Part shown: piece by piece, positions 26,254-34,767 of the stretch
Position numbering within the stretch: the first letter of the stretch is position 1
How the letters are laid out: every line of letters begins with the position of its first letter
Program-made: the position numbers and the translations under genes
Assembly: GCA_963709505.1 (NCBI GenBank)
Contig: CAVPXC010000032.1
Coordinates: 1-64,000 of the forward strand
Source of the DNA: CAVPXC01 sp963709505
GTDB taxonomy: Bacteria > Chloroflexota > Anaerolineae > JAAEKA01
Length of the DNA: 64,000 nt
Reading direction: 5' to 3'
Notes under the pieces: model-generated
The model's input: the letters and a program-made list of their open reading frames with translations, nothing else
What the model was told of the DNA's origin: nothing
Databases searched by the model: none

Positions 26254-26646
26254 ATGAGAAGCAATTGGAAGGATATGGATCCGGTTGACGACTTCGTCAC
26301 CCAGCAGACCCCGGGCCTCAAGATCTACCAGAAAGTCTGGGGCGGCATGCAGTGCGCCTACCACTGCTTTGCCCCGGGCACTGACTTCACGGCGCTGCTG
26401 GCGCCGCTGCCGGGCGGTCTGTGCGGGGTTCCGCACCACGCCTACGTCATCAGCGGCACGCTCAGAGTCATCTACGCTGACGGGTCCCAGGACGTGTGCA
26501 AGGCCGGGGACGTGTGCTTCTGGCCGGCCCCGCACAACTTCATCTCAGAGGAAGGCGCTGAGATCATCCAGTTCAGCGGTAGTGGCGACCTGGCGGCGCA
26601 GGCCGCAGTCATTGAGGATCTGATGGCCAAGATGGCGAAGAAGTAA
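26254..26646 (+). CDS. Cupin-domain protein, tandem copy 1
   Basis: A 130-residue single-domain protein with the fold of a small beta-barrel cupin: GVPHHAYVISGTLRVIYADG and the second half AGDVCFWPAPHNFISEEGAE, giving the His pair of the first motif and Pro-x-His of the second. A metal-binding role is likely. Similar small cupins act as sensors, isomerases or dioxygenases; no specific reaction can be assigned. AAGGAGA site. It is followed by an identical protein. Confidence 0.8.
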   Translation: MRSNWKDMDPVDDFVTQQTPGLKIYQKVWGGMQCAYHCFAPGTDFTALLAPLPGGLCGVPHHAYVISGTLRVIYADGSQDVCKAGDVCFWPAPHNFISEEGAEIIQFSGSGDLAAQAAVIEDLMAKMAKK

Positions 26647-26701
26647 ACGAGCACCAACACGGGCCATCACAGGCCTAACACATCACCTAAGGAGATAGCT
26701 C

Positions 26702-27094
26702 ATGAGAAGCAATTGGAAGGATATGGATCCGGTTGACGACTTCGTCACCCAGCAGACCCCGGGCCTCAAGATCTACCAGAAAGTCTGGGGCGGCATGCAG
26801 TGCGCCTACCACTGCTTTGCCCCGGGCACTGACTTCACGGCGCTGCTGGCGCCGCTGCCGGGCGGTCTGTGCGGGGTTCCGCACCACGCCTACGTCATCA
26901 GCGGCACGCTCAGAGTCATCTACGCTGACGGGTCCCAGGATGTGTGCAAGGCCGGGGACGTGTGCTTCTGGCCGGCCCCGCACAACTTCATCTCAGAGGA
27001 AGGCGCTGAGATCATCCAGTTCAGCGGTAGTGGCGACCTGGCGGCGCAGGCCGCAGTCATTGAGGATCTGATGGCCAAGATGGCGAAGAAGTAA
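26702..27094 (+). CDS. Cupin-domain protein, tandem copy 2
   Basis: The encoded protein is identical to copy 1; one synonymous change (GAC to GAT at the codon around 26939) separates the genes. It retains its own ribosome-binding site, so both should be expressed. Perfect protein identity implies a very young duplication or selection for dosage. Confidence 0.8.
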   Translation: MRSNWKDMDPVDDFVTQQTPGLKIYQKVWGGMQCAYHCFAPGTDFTALLAPLPGGLCGVPHHAYVISGTLRVIYADGSQDVCKAGDVCFWPAPHNFISEEGAEIIQFSGSGDLAAQAAVIEDLMAKMAKK

Positions 27095-27162
27095 GCGAGC
27101 GCCAACTGCATCCCGTCATTGGGGCTCGATGCAGTCGTAGGCCAGAGAGTGTGTCGGAGCGG

Positions 27163-27188
27163 CAGACCTCGGGTTCGCCCGGGGTCTG
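27163..27188 (+). terminator. Hairpin with TTCG tetraloop
   Basis: CAGACCTCGGG, TTCG, CCCGGGGTCTG: an 11-pair stem (one G-T pair) with a very stable tetraloop, after the second cupin gene. No T-run follows, so termination is uncertain. Confidence 0.45.
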
Positions 27189-27258
27189 TCTATAAGAAAG
27201 GACTTCTGGTTGCCGCCGATCCCTCCATCGGGATCTGACAACAATCAAGGAGAGCACG

Positions 27259-27939
27259 ATGAAACTCAAAACTGGTCTGGATCCCCGTGAACAAGTCAGC
27301 GTCAAGGCTGTGCGCGGCGTCCCGTTCTGCGGCATGGGCGCCTTCGTCGGCGTCGGGAAAACTCAGAGAGCTCACGTCTACTCGGCGAAGCTCCCTGTCG
27401 ACCCGGACGCCTATAAGAAAATTGACCCCGTCAAACTCGCCGGCGAGCTCGGGGTGGACATGGTCGCGGTCAACCACGGGCGCTTCTGGATGATGGACGA
27501 GCTTTCCTTCATGGGTGGCGAGATCCAGGACTTCCACGGCGTTCCCATGCGCTGGGCCGGCGACATGACCGGGGCCGAGATGATCGCGCAGTTCCAGAGC
27601 GCCTACGCGCCCTCGCTGATCTATCGCAACTCCAACTGGGTCTGGCATGCGGGCAAGCCGGTGTATCTGCTGCGCGACCCCGGCGGCGCTACCTGGGTGC
27701 TCCAGGAGTACACCAAGGACGTTGATCCGAGCCTCACCGCCGACAACCTCGACCAACTCGGCGGGAAGTACAAGCAATTGCCGGAAGGCTGGACGTTCGA
27801 GACCAAGATCCTCACTGAGAACCTCTCGCTCGACACGTCCCGCGCCGGCGGCTGGGCGGCTATCATCCGCGACGAGTTCCACTGCACCTTCCAGGGCTGC
27901 GGCTACGGCGCGGACACCAACGCCAACTACATTCCGTAA
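27259..27939 (+). CDS. Conserved-looking hypothetical protein
   Basis: A 226-residue soluble protein I do not recognise. It has no signal peptide or membrane helix. Notable parts: VPFCGMGAFVGVGKTQRAHV, AVNHGRFWMMDELSFMGGEI, WVWHAGKPVYLLRDPGGATW, and a C-terminal pair of cysteines in FHCTFQGCGYG. The aromatic-rich, mixed beta composition suggests a ligand-binding barrel. It has a strong AAGGAG site and is 30 bases before a rhodanese gene. Confidence 0.7.
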   Translation: MKLKTGLDPREQVSVKAVRGVPFCGMGAFVGVGKTQRAHVYSAKLPVDPDAYKKIDPVKLAGELGVDMVAVNHGRFWMMDELSFMGGEIQDFHGVPMRWAGDMTGAEMIAQFQSAYAPSLIYRNSNWVWHAGKPVYLLRDPGGATWVLQEYTKDVDPSLTADNLDQLGGKYKQLPEGWTFETKILTENLSLDTSRAGGWAAIIRDEFHCTFQGCGYGADTNANYIP

Positions 27940-27969
27940 GGCGCATTCAAGAATCAGGAGAATACTGCT

Positions 27970-28533
27970 ATGGCTGATCCGATACACAACGACCGCCCGA
28001 TTATCCAGGAGCGGCAGACAGTTCTCGGCCTCTACGTCACCGCCAAGGAGGCGTACGACATGTGGCAGGCGGATCCCGAGGGCGTGACGATCCTCGACGT
28101 CCGTACGCCAGAGGAGTGGGTCTTCACCGGCCATCCCCCGATGGCCGTAAACATCCCGATCGCGTTCCTGGCATACGTATGGGACGATGCAAAAAAGGGC
28201 TTCCCGTGGTCGCTGAACCCCGACTTTGTCGCGCTGGTGAAGGAGCGGTTCTCCCCGGATGACACACTTCTCGTCACCTGTCGCTCCGGCGGCCGCGGGG
28301 CGATGGCGGTCAACATGCTGGCGAAGGCCGCGGGTTTCACGAAGCTCTACAACATCCTCGACGGGATGGAGGGCGACACCGTCGAAGACCCCGACAGCGT
28401 CTTCAAGGGCACGCGCCGGCGCAACGGCTGGCTGATGTCGGGCCTGCCGTGGACGTACAGCATCGACCCCACACAGATGGCGCTGCCCGAGCGCGAGACC
28501 GGGGAGCTGCACTCCGGCAACGCCGCCGACTGA
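27970..28533 (+). CDS. Rhodanese-domain sulfurtransferase
   Basis: A 187-residue single rhodanese domain with ILDVRTPEEWVFTGHPPMA and the active loop CRSGGRG, catalytic Cys at about residue 101. The C-terminal extension (GMEGDTVEDPDSVFKGTRRR) is typical of a subgroup found near sulfur-metabolism genes. It moves sulfane sulfur to thiol acceptors. A second rhodanese domain is fused to the CoA-disulfide reductase at 47.7-49.4 kb. Confidence 0.88.
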   Translation: MADPIHNDRPIIQERQTVLGLYVTAKEAYDMWQADPEGVTILDVRTPEEWVFTGHPPMAVNIPIAFLAYVWDDAKKGFPWSLNPDFVALVKERFSPDDTLLVTCRSGGRGAMAVNMLAKAAGFTKLYNILDGMEGDTVEDPDSVFKGTRRRNGWLMSGLPWTYSIDPTQMALPERETGELHSGNAAD

Positions 28534-28553
28534 CAACGCATCGCGCCATGCGA

Positions 28554-28577
28554 GGCGGTGGGCTTGCCCCCACCGCC
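28554..28577 (+). terminator. Hairpin after the rhodanese gene
   Basis: GGCGGTGGG, a 6-base loop and CCCACCGCC, 21 bases past the stop. There is no T-run. Confidence 0.4.
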
Positions 28578-28656
28578 ATCATCCTGTAGGGCGATGGGCT
28601 GCGGTCCGTGCCGTCGACCGCACCGCGGCTGTCAGCGTTCGGCCGCGTGAGGAGAT

Positions 28657-28684
28657 GGGGCCTGCCCCCGAACTGGCAGGCCCC
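28657..28684. repeat. Perfect 10-base-stem hairpin
   Basis: GGGGCCTGCC and GGCAGGCCCC separated by 8 bases. It lies in the otherwise empty 28534-28812 stretch; no gene is seen there. Confidence 0.45.
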
Positions 28685-28812
28685 GCCCGGTCCGGCCGGT
28701 GCCTGTATCCGCGCCGAGGTGTTCATGGAGATGCTGGACAGCCGCGCCACACAGGCGGCACAGCACCGGACCGGATCATGGCTGCGAAAGCCGGGAAAGG
28801 TATCGGGAAAAG

Positions 28813-29301
28813 ATGGAAAGAATCCCTGAACTTGAAGCGGCCGTCGGCAAGGCTGTGCAGCAGTACCCCAACTGCGCTCAGTGCAGTTTCGTCGCGATGG
28901 CTGAATATCTGAATCTGGACGTTGACGTGCCTGACATCGCACGCGCCCTCACCGCCTTGCCAGGAATCGGGACGACGGGCGAGACGTGCGGGGCCGTGAC
29001 GGCTGCGCTCCTTGGCATCGGGCTCGCCCTCGGGCCGACCGATCCCAAGGACAAGGCGGCGAACCACGCCACCGAGATGGTGGGCCACAAGTTCGCCAAG
29101 ACCGTCGAGGCGGCGCTCGGCAGCACCCGCTGCGCCGATCTCGTGGAGAGCATGACCGGGACGCGCTACGACCTGGCCAATCCCGAGGACGGCCAGAAGT
29201 ACCTCGCTGCGGGCGGCATGCAGAAGTGCGTCGGCTCCGTGGTGAAGACCCTGACGATGGCTGTCGCGACCATCAAGGAAGCCAAAGCTGAGGCCGTCTG
29301 A
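28813..29301 (+). CDS. C_GCAxxG_C_C-family redox protein
   Basis: A 162-residue protein. The YPNCAQCSFVAMAEYL opening and GETCGAVTAALLGIGLALG core match the C_GCAxxG_C_C family, whose conserved cysteines are thought to be redox-active. Later cysteines occur in STRCADL and MQKCVGSVV. The family is often found with oxidoreductases or transporters; no enzymatic activity is established. The start at 28813 (MERIPELEAA) begins the conserved region; an earlier in-frame start at 28699 adds unconserved sequence. Confidence 0.72.
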   Translation: MERIPELEAAVGKAVQQYPNCAQCSFVAMAEYLNLDVDVPDIARALTALPGIGTTGETCGAVTAALLGIGLALGPTDPKDKAANHATEMVGHKFAKTVEAALGSTRCADLVESMTGTRYDLANPEDGQKYLAAGGMQKCVGSVVKTLTMAVATIKEAKAEAV

Positions 29302-29303
29302 CC

Positions 29304-29378
29304 GAGATCGGCAAGGACTTCATGGTCGAGCACGGCTACATCCAGTGTAACTTCGACGTGCAGCCGCGCTGGTCTTGA
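29304..29378 (+). pseudogene. Possible gene remnant
   Basis: A 24-codon stretch ending in TGA reads EIGKDFMVEHGYIQCNFDV and looks protein-like, but it has no start. It may be the displaced tail of the preceding gene or a relic. Confidence 0.25.
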
Positions 29379-29495
29379 ACCCGACGCATCATGGTAATCC
29401 GCACGGTTTGGCGCACCTGGCCGGGAGCGCGGCTCGCGGTCCCGGCCAACGGTTTCTCAGCGTCTTTTCTTGCATTTCTCAGCCAGAGGTGACAT

Positions 29496-30368
29496 ATGAC
29501 AGTCGAAGCTTTGGTTAGTACTATCGCCACGTTGTCAGGTCTGCTCTTTGTGGTCTGCAGCATGCTGGCGATGGGGTTGGCCTTGCCCGCATCGGCCATG
29601 ATCCAGCCCTTGAAAAACGTCCGCCTTGTGATCCTGGCGCTGCTGGCTAATTTCGTCCTCGTGCCGCTGCTGGGCGTTATCATCATCCGGCTGATTCCCC
29701 TCGAAGAACCCTTGCAGATCGGCTTGATTCTGCTGGCGACAGCAGCCGGAGCGCCGTTTATCCCCAAGCTGGTGCAGGGCGCCAAGGGCAATGTCGGCGC
29801 CGCGGTGGGGCTGATGTTCCTGATCATGGTGGTCACCATCTTCTACCTGCCCCTGGTCCTGCCGCTGCTCCTGCCTGGCGTGGAGGTTGATCCGCTGGAA
29901 ATCGCCAAGTCGTTGATTGTGTCGATGCTCATCCCGCTGCTTATCGCCATGCTGATCAGGTCACATTCGCCGGATGTGGCGACGCACTGGGCGCCGGTGA
30001 TGAACAAGATCTCCAGCTTGGCGGTGCTCATCCTGCTGGTGGCCGGCATCGGCATGAACCTTTCCAATATCCTCGGCTTCATCGGAACGCGCGGCATCGG
30101 GGCGCTCGTGCTGTTGTTCGCCGGAGCCCTCGCGATCGGCCTCCTGTTCGGTGGGCGTGATCCCGGCATCCGCACCGCGATGGGGCTGAGCACGGGCAAC
30201 CGCAACGGCGCGGCTGCCATTCTGGTTGCCGGCCTGAACTTTGCCGGGACGGACACCCTCCCGTTCCTGCTGGTCGGGGTCATCGTCATGCTGCTGGTCC
30301 TGCTGCCGGCCGCGAAGGTTCTGGGCGGCCGGAACGCGCCGGCGGCGCCTGCGCCGCAAGCACAGTAG
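29496..30368 (+). CDS. Bile acid:sodium symporter-family (BASS) transporter
   Basis: A 290-residue membrane protein with about nine hydrophobic helices. Features of the BASS/SBF fold are the broken helix region LATAAGAPFIPKLVQGAKGN and the late GLSTGNRNGAAAILVAGLNF. Members move organic anions, pantoate or bile acids with Na+; in bacteria the substrate is usually unknown. The stop codon lies inside a strong hairpin (30365-30391). Confidence 0.85.
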   Translation: MTVEALVSTIATLSGLLFVVCSMLAMGLALPASAMIQPLKNVRLVILALLANFVLVPLLGVIIIRLIPLEEPLQIGLILLATAAGAPFIPKLVQGAKGNVGAAVGLMFLIMVVTIFYLPLVLPLLLPGVEVDPLEIAKSLIVSMLIPLLIAMLIRSHSPDVATHWAPVMNKISSLAVLILLVAGIGMNLSNILGFIGTRGIGALVLLFAGALAIGLLFGGRDPGIRTAMGLSTGNRNGAAAILVAGLNFAGTDTLPFLLVGVIVMLLVLLPAAKVLGGRNAPAAPAPQAQ

Positions 30369-30391
30369 GGGCGAGGTCACCTCGCCCCTAC
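30365..30391. repeat. Perfect 12-base-stem hairpin at the BASS stop codon
   Basis: GTAGGGGCGAGG, TCA, CCTCGCCCCTAC. The TAG stop is the second to fourth base. The half GTAGGGGCGAGG recurs at 49562, suggesting a dispersed element. It may also act as a terminator. Confidence 0.6.
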
Positions 30392-30453
30392 ACCACGAAA
30401 CTAAACCTGACCATCTACCGAAGCACCACCCTTATTGTGCAAAGGAGACTCAA

Positions 30454-31257
30454 ATGGCCGAAGAAACAGTCAACTCGGAGGCAAGCGAGGCTTCCGGCGA
30501 CGCGGCGGCTGCCGCTTCGATCACCGAATACCCCCGGCACCAGCCGTTCATCTCGCAGCGCAAGCCTGGATCAACCAGCGCCTTGCTGCGGCGGTGGCGC
30601 GACCTGGGAGCGATCTGGTTGGGCCATCGCCTCGATCCCATCTTCCGCGAGGAAATCATGCTCTCGGTGGCGGATGCCAACACATGCCGCCAGTGCAGCT
30701 TTGCCCACCGGGAGTGGGCCCTGGCAGAAGGCCTGTCCGACGCCGAGCTGGCCGCGCTCGAGGGGCTGAACCCCGAGTACTTCGACGGACGGAAGTTGGC
30801 GGCTCTTTATTGGGTGCATGCCTATGCCAGCACCGACTTCACGTCCGTTCCTGACGTCATCGACGCGAATTTCCGGCAGCATTACGACGCCCAGGAACAG
30901 TCGGACATCGAATTGGTTGCCCGAACGATGTACTGGATGAACGAGACCAGCAACGGCATGGATGCCTTATGGTATCGCATCAAGGGCAAGCCTGTGCCGG
31001 GCGGGCATGTGGGCAAGGAGCTCATGGCCGCGTTGGTCTACGTTCTTCTTGTACCTCCCTTGCTCATCTACCTGGCTATCAGGCGGCGACACCGCTTGAT
31101 CGCCGAACTTCGCGCCATTCCGAAGTTCTTCGTGTCGTTCGAGGAGCGGCAAAGGAAGAATTTCCTCAACCGGTCAAGGGCAAACAATCAACCATTAACG
31201 CCTCCGGCAGGAGCAGGCGAAGCACAGCAAGTGTTGGCGAGCGACAAGCCAACATAA
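30454..31257 (+). CDS. AhpD-like/carboxymuconolactone decarboxylase-family protein
   Basis: A 267-residue protein. The AhpD-like core has CRQCSFAHREWALAEGLSD, a CxxC with nearby His, as in the peroxidase-type members, so thiol redox activity is likely. A C-terminal hydrophobic segment (ELMAALVYVLLVPPLLIYLAI) suggests membrane anchoring, which is unusual for the family. The start at 30454 follows AAAGGAG. It lies 14 bases before SulP transporter 1. Confidence 0.78.
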   Translation: MAEETVNSEASEASGDAAAAASITEYPRHQPFISQRKPGSTSALLRRWRDLGAIWLGHRLDPIFREEIMLSVADANTCRQCSFAHREWALAEGLSDAELAALEGLNPEYFDGRKLAALYWVHAYASTDFTSVPDVIDANFRQHYDAQEQSDIELVARTMYWMNETSNGMDALWYRIKGKPVPGGHVGKELMAALVYVLLVPPLLIYLAIRRRHRLIAELRAIPKFFVSFEERQRKNFLNRSRANNQPLTPPAGAGEAQQVLASDKPT

Positions 31258-31271
31258 CGGTTGAGACTAAC

Positions 31272-33161
31272 ATGACGACCAAGACAGTCTCACAGCCAAG
31301 CGCCCTGCGTCGCCATTTGCCGATCCTGACCTGGCTGCCCAACTATCAGCGCGCCTGGTTGCGCATCGATCTGATTGCCGGCCTGACGATCGCGGCGCTG
31401 CTTGTACCTGAGGGCATGGCCTACGCTGAATTGGCAGGTATGCCGCCAGAGACGATCTTTTACGCCGCGCCGGCAGCCTTACTGCTCTATGCGATCTTCG
31501 GTACATCCCGCCAGTTGGTTATCGTGGTCTCCTCGGTGCAGGCTGTCATGTCATACTCGATCGTATCCGAGCTGGCGCCAGCCGGAACGTCCGAGTTTAT
31601 CGTTCTCACCAGTGCCCTGGCGATCACTGTAGGATTTGTTGCTATTCTCGCCGGCCTGCTGCGCCTCGGCCGCATCGCCCAGTTCTTCTCGGCGTCGGTG
31701 CTCTTGGGCTTTATCTCGGGCCTGGCGGTGTTGGTCGCAGTCAATGAGTTGCCCAAGCTGTTCGGCGTCGAGTCTGACGGTGAAAACGTGTGGCAGAGAC
31801 TCTATGACCTGATCATTCACCTGCCGGAGACGCACCGGCTGACGCTGCTCCTCGGCCTCAGCACCATTGTCCTCCTGGTGCTGCTGGAGCGCTACTTCCA
31901 CCGCATCCCTGCCGCGCTGGTGGCAATGGTCTTCGGCATCGTCGTCTCCTCGGTGTTTAATTTGAGCGAGTTCGGCGTGCATGTTGTGGGTGAAATCCCC
32001 ACAGGACTGGTGCCGCCTAAGCTGCCGCACATCACGCTGGACCAGTGGCTGTCGTTGATCCCAGGCGCCCTGGCCCTCTCGTTGGTGGTCTTCGCCGAGG
32101 CCGTCGCCCCGGCGCGCAGTTTTGCGACCAAGTATCGCTACAGCATCAACCCGGACCAGGAACTCATCGGCCTGGGCGCAGCCAATGTGGGCGCTGGCCT
32201 GTTTCAAGGTTTTTCCGTCGGTCCCAGCCTGTCAAAAACGGAGCACAACGAGGCGGCCGGCGCCAAGAGCCAGATGTCGGGGATCGCGGCGGCCGGGTTG
32301 ACGGTTCTGGTGGCGCTTTTCCTGACACCGTTTTTTCGCAATCTGCCCGAGGTTACTCTGGCGGCAATTGTCCTGGTGGCGGTTTACGGCATGTTCAAGT
32401 GGCGCGAGATGCTTCGGCTCTACAAGCTGCGCCGCGTGGACTTTGCCCTGGCATTGGTCTCCTTTCTGGCGGTATTGACCTTCGAGGAGGTGCCGCCGGC
32501 GCTGCTGTTGGCGGTCGCTCTGTCGGCGCTGTCGCTGGTCTGGCGCACGAGCCAGGGACGGATGATCGAGTTGGGCCTGGTGCGAGGGTCGCTCAGATTC
32601 GAGGAGGTCGTACCGGACGCAGCCGGCGCTTCACACGTCACGCCAGTCACCGGGCTTCTGATCTTAGCACCGGAGGAAAGCCTCTTCTTCGCCAACGCCG
32701 ACAGTGTGCGCATCCAGATCACCAATCGCCTGGCTGCGGCGGCATCTACCGGTACGGAACCAGTTGAGAGCGTACTCCTGGATCTGGAACTGACCAATGA
32801 ACTCGACGTGCCCAGCGCCGACATGTTGAAAGAGCTGCATGACGACCTGGAGGCCGCCGGTGTGCAGTTGCTGCTGGCGCGCGTGCGCTCTGCCGTGCGC
32901 GACCTGCTGGACCGTAGCGGCGCTACCGAGGTTCTCGGCGTAGAAAACATCTATAGCCGTGTGTTGGAAGGAGTGTTGATGCACGTTAGCACGACAGATG
33001 TGCATGCAGAAACGTTCCTCGGCCTGTCGAGTGATGCGCTGAAAGTACTGCAGATGGCTGTCGCTGATATGCTCAGTACGGCCCAAGGCGAACGGCGGGT
33101 GCAGCTAGAAGCCATCAATATGCAGTTGATCAGGGCTATCGACGGGACGGAGCACGGCTAG
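31272..33161 (+). CDS. SulP-family anion transporter with STAS domain, paralogue 1
   Basis: A 629-residue transporter: ten to fourteen helices with the family signature around LVPEGMAYAELAGMPPETIF and SFATKYRYSINPDQELIG, then a C-terminal STAS domain (LILAPEESLFFANADSVRIQ to about residue 560) and a helical tail. SulP proteins carry sulfate, bicarbonate or other anions. The start at 31272 is chosen because it opens the conserved region; an earlier in-frame start lies inside the AhpD-like gene. One of three SulP genes in 12 kb. Confidence 0.9.
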   Translation: MTTKTVSQPSALRRHLPILTWLPNYQRAWLRIDLIAGLTIAALLVPEGMAYAELAGMPPETIFYAAPAALLLYAIFGTSRQLVIVVSSVQAVMSYSIVSELAPAGTSEFIVLTSALAITVGFVAILAGLLRLGRIAQFFSASVLLGFISGLAVLVAVNELPKLFGVESDGENVWQRLYDLIIHLPETHRLTLLLGLSTIVLLVLLERYFHRIPAALVAMVFGIVVSSVFNLSEFGVHVVGEIPTGLVPPKLPHITLDQWLSLIPGALALSLVVFAEAVAPARSFATKYRYSINPDQELIGLGAANVGAGLFQGFSVGPSLSKTEHNEAAGAKSQMSGIAAAGLTVLVALFLTPFFRNLPEVTLAAIVLVAVYGMFKWREMLRLYKLRRVDFALALVSFLAVLTFEEVPPALLLAVALSALSLVWRTSQGRMIELGLVRGSLRFEEVVPDAAGASHVTPVTGLLILAPEESLFFANADSVRIQITNRLAAAASTGTEPVESVLLDLELTNELDVPSADMLKELHDDLEAAGVQLLLARVRSAVRDLLDRSGATEVLGVENIYSRVLEGVLMHVSTTDVHAETFLGLSSDALKVLQMAVADMLSTAQGERRVQLEAINMQLIRAIDGTEHG

Positions 33162-33277
33162 CTCCGATCGAGGACTCCGACGGACGGGCACGGTCAGGCC
33201 CACTCCGGCAGACCTCCGGGGCGCTGCGAATAGACCGGCCCGAGCGATTTTCAGGTCAAGATAAAAGGAGACAGACA

Positions 33278-33703
33278 ATGCTAGACCTTCCACTGGAGTA
33301 TGCCCTGATCGGATTCGAGGGCGACAAGTTCTCGGGTGATATTGTGCCTGAGCTTCTGGATCTGGCGCAACGCGGCATCGTGCGCTTTGTGGATATCGTC
33401 TTTATCCAAAAAGAGGAAGACGGCAGCACGGGCACCTTCGAGCTCAACGATCTTGATCCCGAGTGGTACGAGTTGTTCGTCCCCATGGGCGAACACGTTT
33501 CCAGCCTCTTCACGAACGACGACCTGGCGATCGCAGCCAGCAAGCTCCCCAACAATTCGGCAGCGATGCTTATCCTGTGGGAGAATCTGTGGGTCGCCAA
33601 TCTCCGCAAGACTATCGTGGATGCCGGCGGCCAACTGGTGGATCGCGCCCAGATCGCGCCCGAGGTCGTCGAGCAGTTCGTGCAGGCGTTGGCCGCGGCA
33701 TAG
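33278..33703 (+). CDS. DUF6325-type protein, copy 2
   Basis: A 141-residue paralogue of the protein at 23415: LEYALIGFEGDKFSGDIVPE, GIVRFVDIVFIQKEEDGSTG and MLILWENLWVANLRKTIVDA follow the same pattern. Strong AAAAGGAG site. It is followed at once by the Gly/Pro repeat peptide, in the place where copy 1 has a SHOCT protein. Confidence 0.8.
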   Translation: MLDLPLEYALIGFEGDKFSGDIVPELLDLAQRGIVRFVDIVFIQKEEDGSTGTFELNDLDPEWYELFVPMGEHVSSLFTNDDLAIAASKLPNNSAAMLILWENLWVANLRKTIVDAGGQLVDRAQIAPEVVEQFVQALAAA

Positions 33704-33741
33704 CGGCCTCCGCGCATCATCTTCTGAGAGGAGTCAACATC

Positions 33742-33939
33742 ATGAGAGGTAGAATAGGACCGAATCCCCCGGGACCTGTGGGCGGAGTGGGCCGTGGCCC
33801 CAATCCCCCAGGACCGGTAGGTGGAGTGGGCCGTGGCCCTAATCCCCCAGGACCTGTGGGCGGAGTGGGCCGTGGCCCTAATCCGCCCGGACCTGTGGGC
33901 GGAGTGGGCCGGCGCAACGGCGTCGGGCTGCTGCGCTAG
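33742..33939 (+). CDS. Gly/Pro-repeat small protein
   Basis: A 65-residue basic peptide: MRGRI, four near-perfect copies of GPNPPGPVGGVGR (13 residues, 39 bases), then RNGVGLLR. It has a GAGAGGAG site 7 bases before the ATG. The repeat should be disordered or polyproline-like. The opposite strand and another frame are also open through the repeats, but only this frame has a ribosome-binding site. It takes the position of the SHOCT gene in the first DUF6325 module. Function unknown. Confidence 0.6.
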   Translation: MRGRIGPNPPGPVGGVGRGPNPPGPVGGVGRGPNPPGPVGGVGRGPNPPGPVGGVGRRNGVGLLR

Positions 33940-34064
33940 CGAACGAAGCCAACGCGCGGTCTCACCTTTCAGCCAGGCGCCCACGCTGCAAAGCGCGGCG
34001 TAGGCGCCTGCTGGCACAGCGGCGCTGCGCGCTTTCGAGCAACTGAATCAGCGGAAGGAAACCG

Positions 34065-34736
34065 ATGAACCAAAACAGTTCCCCGTCTCGCTCGAAATTG
34101 AACTCGCCGCGCGCCGCAGCGGTCGCCGGCATCCTGTTTTCGGTGCTGCTCATCACCAGTCTCGTGATTATCCGTAGCGCTATCCCCGCCGATCCGCGGG
34201 ATGAGGGCGCCTGGCTTGCCGGCCATTGGAACACCGTCGTATTTGCTCTCAACCTCTTGCCGTTTGCCGGCATCGCCTTTCTGTGGTTCGTCGGCGTGGT
34301 GCGCGACCGTATCGGTGAGTATGAGGACCGGCTATTTGCTACCGTGTTCCTTGGCAGCGGGCTGCTCTTCCTGGCCATGCTGTTCGCCGCAGCGGCGATA
34401 GCCGGAGGCATCTTGATCGCGTATCACGCCGCCCCCACCGAGCTGCTGGATTCCAGTGCGTACGATTTTGCACGCGCCGCCACCTACGTGACCCTCTACA
34501 CCTACGCCACCAAGATGGCGGGGCTGTTCATGATCTCGACCTGCACGGTCTTCATCCGCACCCGGGTGATGCCACGCTGGGTGGCCTTTTTGGGCTATGC
34601 GTTGGCTGTTCTCCTCTTGCTCAGCGTCGAAAGATATGAGTTCGTGCTGATGGTGTTTCCGTTGTGGATCTTCCTGGTAAGTGTCGTTATTTTGGTTGGA
34701 AATCTGCGGAAACGGCCGGCATCGGACCCAGCGTGA
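34065..34736 (+). CDS. Hypothetical five-helix membrane protein
   Basis: A 223-residue protein with a polar, Ser/Arg-rich N-terminus and about six hydrophobic helices (AGILFSVLLITSLVII, VVFALNLLPFAGIAFLWFVG, FLGSGLLFLAMLFAAAAIAG and others). I do not recognise a named family. It has GGAAGGAAA upstream and lies in a run of ion-transport genes. Confidence 0.75.
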   Translation: MNQNSSPSRSKLNSPRAAAVAGILFSVLLITSLVIIRSAIPADPRDEGAWLAGHWNTVVFALNLLPFAGIAFLWFVGVVRDRIGEYEDRLFATVFLGSGLLFLAMLFAAAAIAGGILIAYHAAPTELLDSSAYDFARAATYVTLYTYATKMAGLFMISTCTVFIRTRVMPRWVAFLGYALAVLLLLSVERYEFVLMVFPLWIFLVSVVILVGNLRKRPASDPA

Positions 34737-34767
34737 CGGAGATGGAGTCTCCCCAGGAGATGCTGCA

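Larger units (their letters stand above)
26211..27106. repeat. Tandem duplication, 448-bp unit
   Basis: Unit 26211-26658 is repeated as 26659-27106 with only a few base changes (for example C/T at 26500/26948 and one in the leader), including the ribosome-binding site and the whole cupin gene. A very recent duplication, or an assembly artefact. Confidence 0.9.

Noticed and set aside
27190..28536. Minus-strand open frame of about 448 codons
   Set aside because: It lies opposite the rhodanese and the preceding gene, both with ribosome-binding sites; its translation is low-complexity.
33717..33917. Minus-strand Gly/Pro repeat peptide
   Set aside because: The repeat is open on both strands, but only the plus-strand frame has a ribosome-binding site and follows DUF6325 in the same direction.
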